From: Arthrobacter endolithicus
Lineage (GTDB): Bacteria; Actinomycetota; Actinomycetes; Actinomycetales; Micrococcaceae
Direction of reading: 5' to 3'
NCBI RefSeq assembly: GCF_026627425.1
Contig: NZ_JAPNLH010000015.1
Span: 34,448-98,447, forward strand
DNA: 64,000 nucleotides
Made by a program: the position numbers and the translations under genes. Below, one piece after another: positions 63,943-64,000 of this stretch (position 1 is the stretch's first letter; every line of letters starts with the position of its first letter). The notes below the pieces were generated by a model that searched no databases, was not told the DNA's origin, and saw only the letters and a list, made by a program, of their open reading frames with translations.

Positions 63943-64000
63943 CTCTGGTGCATGTTCGGGTGCTTTGGTGTGCTGGAGGGATGGACTATGGGATGTCGTT

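Noticed and set aside
63961..64000. Start of a transposase gene at the right edge
   Set aside because: Only a few codons are visible after GGAGGG; nothing identifies the product.

Overview
The window is high-GC actinobacterial chromosome, most like Arthrobacter and its relatives in the Micrococcaceae. The evidence is the fhaA-fhaB-pstP-rodA-pbpA-pknA-pknB-trpG-crgA block (52.4-63.4 kb), a PpsR/PpsA pair, a DUF3817 membrane protein, and the dense use of GTGA and ATGA stop/start overlaps. The assignment rests on gene content and order only; no database was searched.

Layout. (1) 0-5.5 kb: a catabolic cluster with a single-cysteine racemase/decarboxylase-family enzyme (cut by the left edge), a dihydropyrimidinase-type amidohydrolase, a hydantoin-racemase-family protein and an MFS transporter, divergent from a fumarylacetoacetate-hydrolase-family gene. 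Each of the two divergent promoters carries a TTTGG-ATCCCA palindrome at its predicted start site. (2) 5.5-21.2 kb: accessory and decayed genes around a core metabolic pair. These are mazF with a truncated antitoxin, a hemerythrin protein, a DUF6308-like pseudogene, a PLD-helicase-DUF3427 protein, ppsR-ppsA, a remnant of a second DUF3427-type helicase, an AddB-like nuclease with an AddA-like helicase-nuclease, and a relBE remnant. (3) 21.2-37.1 kb: a leftward operon for uptake and beta-oxidation-like breakdown of an unknown acid or ester. It contains a Dpp-type ABC transporter, a dienoyl-CoA-reductase-like SDR, an NDP-forming acyl-CoA ligase, an acyl-CoA dehydrogenase, a hydratase, a 3-hydroxyacyl-CoA dehydrogenase, an alpha/beta hydrolase, a flavin monooxygenase and an SDR. 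It is divergent from a TetR regulator and a CoA-diphosphatase-like Nudix gene, with one copy of a putative operator in front of each side. (4) 37.1-42.3 kb: a DUF3817 protein, a polar amino-acid ABC transporter, an SGNH hydrolase and a MarR regulator that looks leaderless. (5) 42.3-51.8 kb: a small MESH1/SpoT-type HD hydrolase, a TM0106-type nuclease-helicase, a SWIM-SNF2 helicase, a quinol monooxygenase-like protein and an Old Yellow Enzyme. (6) 51.9-64 kb: a tRNA-Leu(CAG) with a strong terminator, then the cell-wall/division kinase block, and a small repeat protein at the right end.

How the genes work together. The right block couples Ser/Thr phosphorylation (PknA, PknB, PstP, two FHA proteins) to peptidoglycan synthesis (RodA, PbpA) and division (CrgA). 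PpsR is the expected switch for PpsA. The two catabolic clusters each appear self-contained, with their own transporter and operator pair.

No CRISPR array, prophage or intact insertion sequence was seen. The strongest new observations are the two operator-pair architectures, four decayed genes or modules between 5.7 and 21.2 kb, catalytic-residue losses in three enzymes, and tandem-repeat linkers inside two large helicases.
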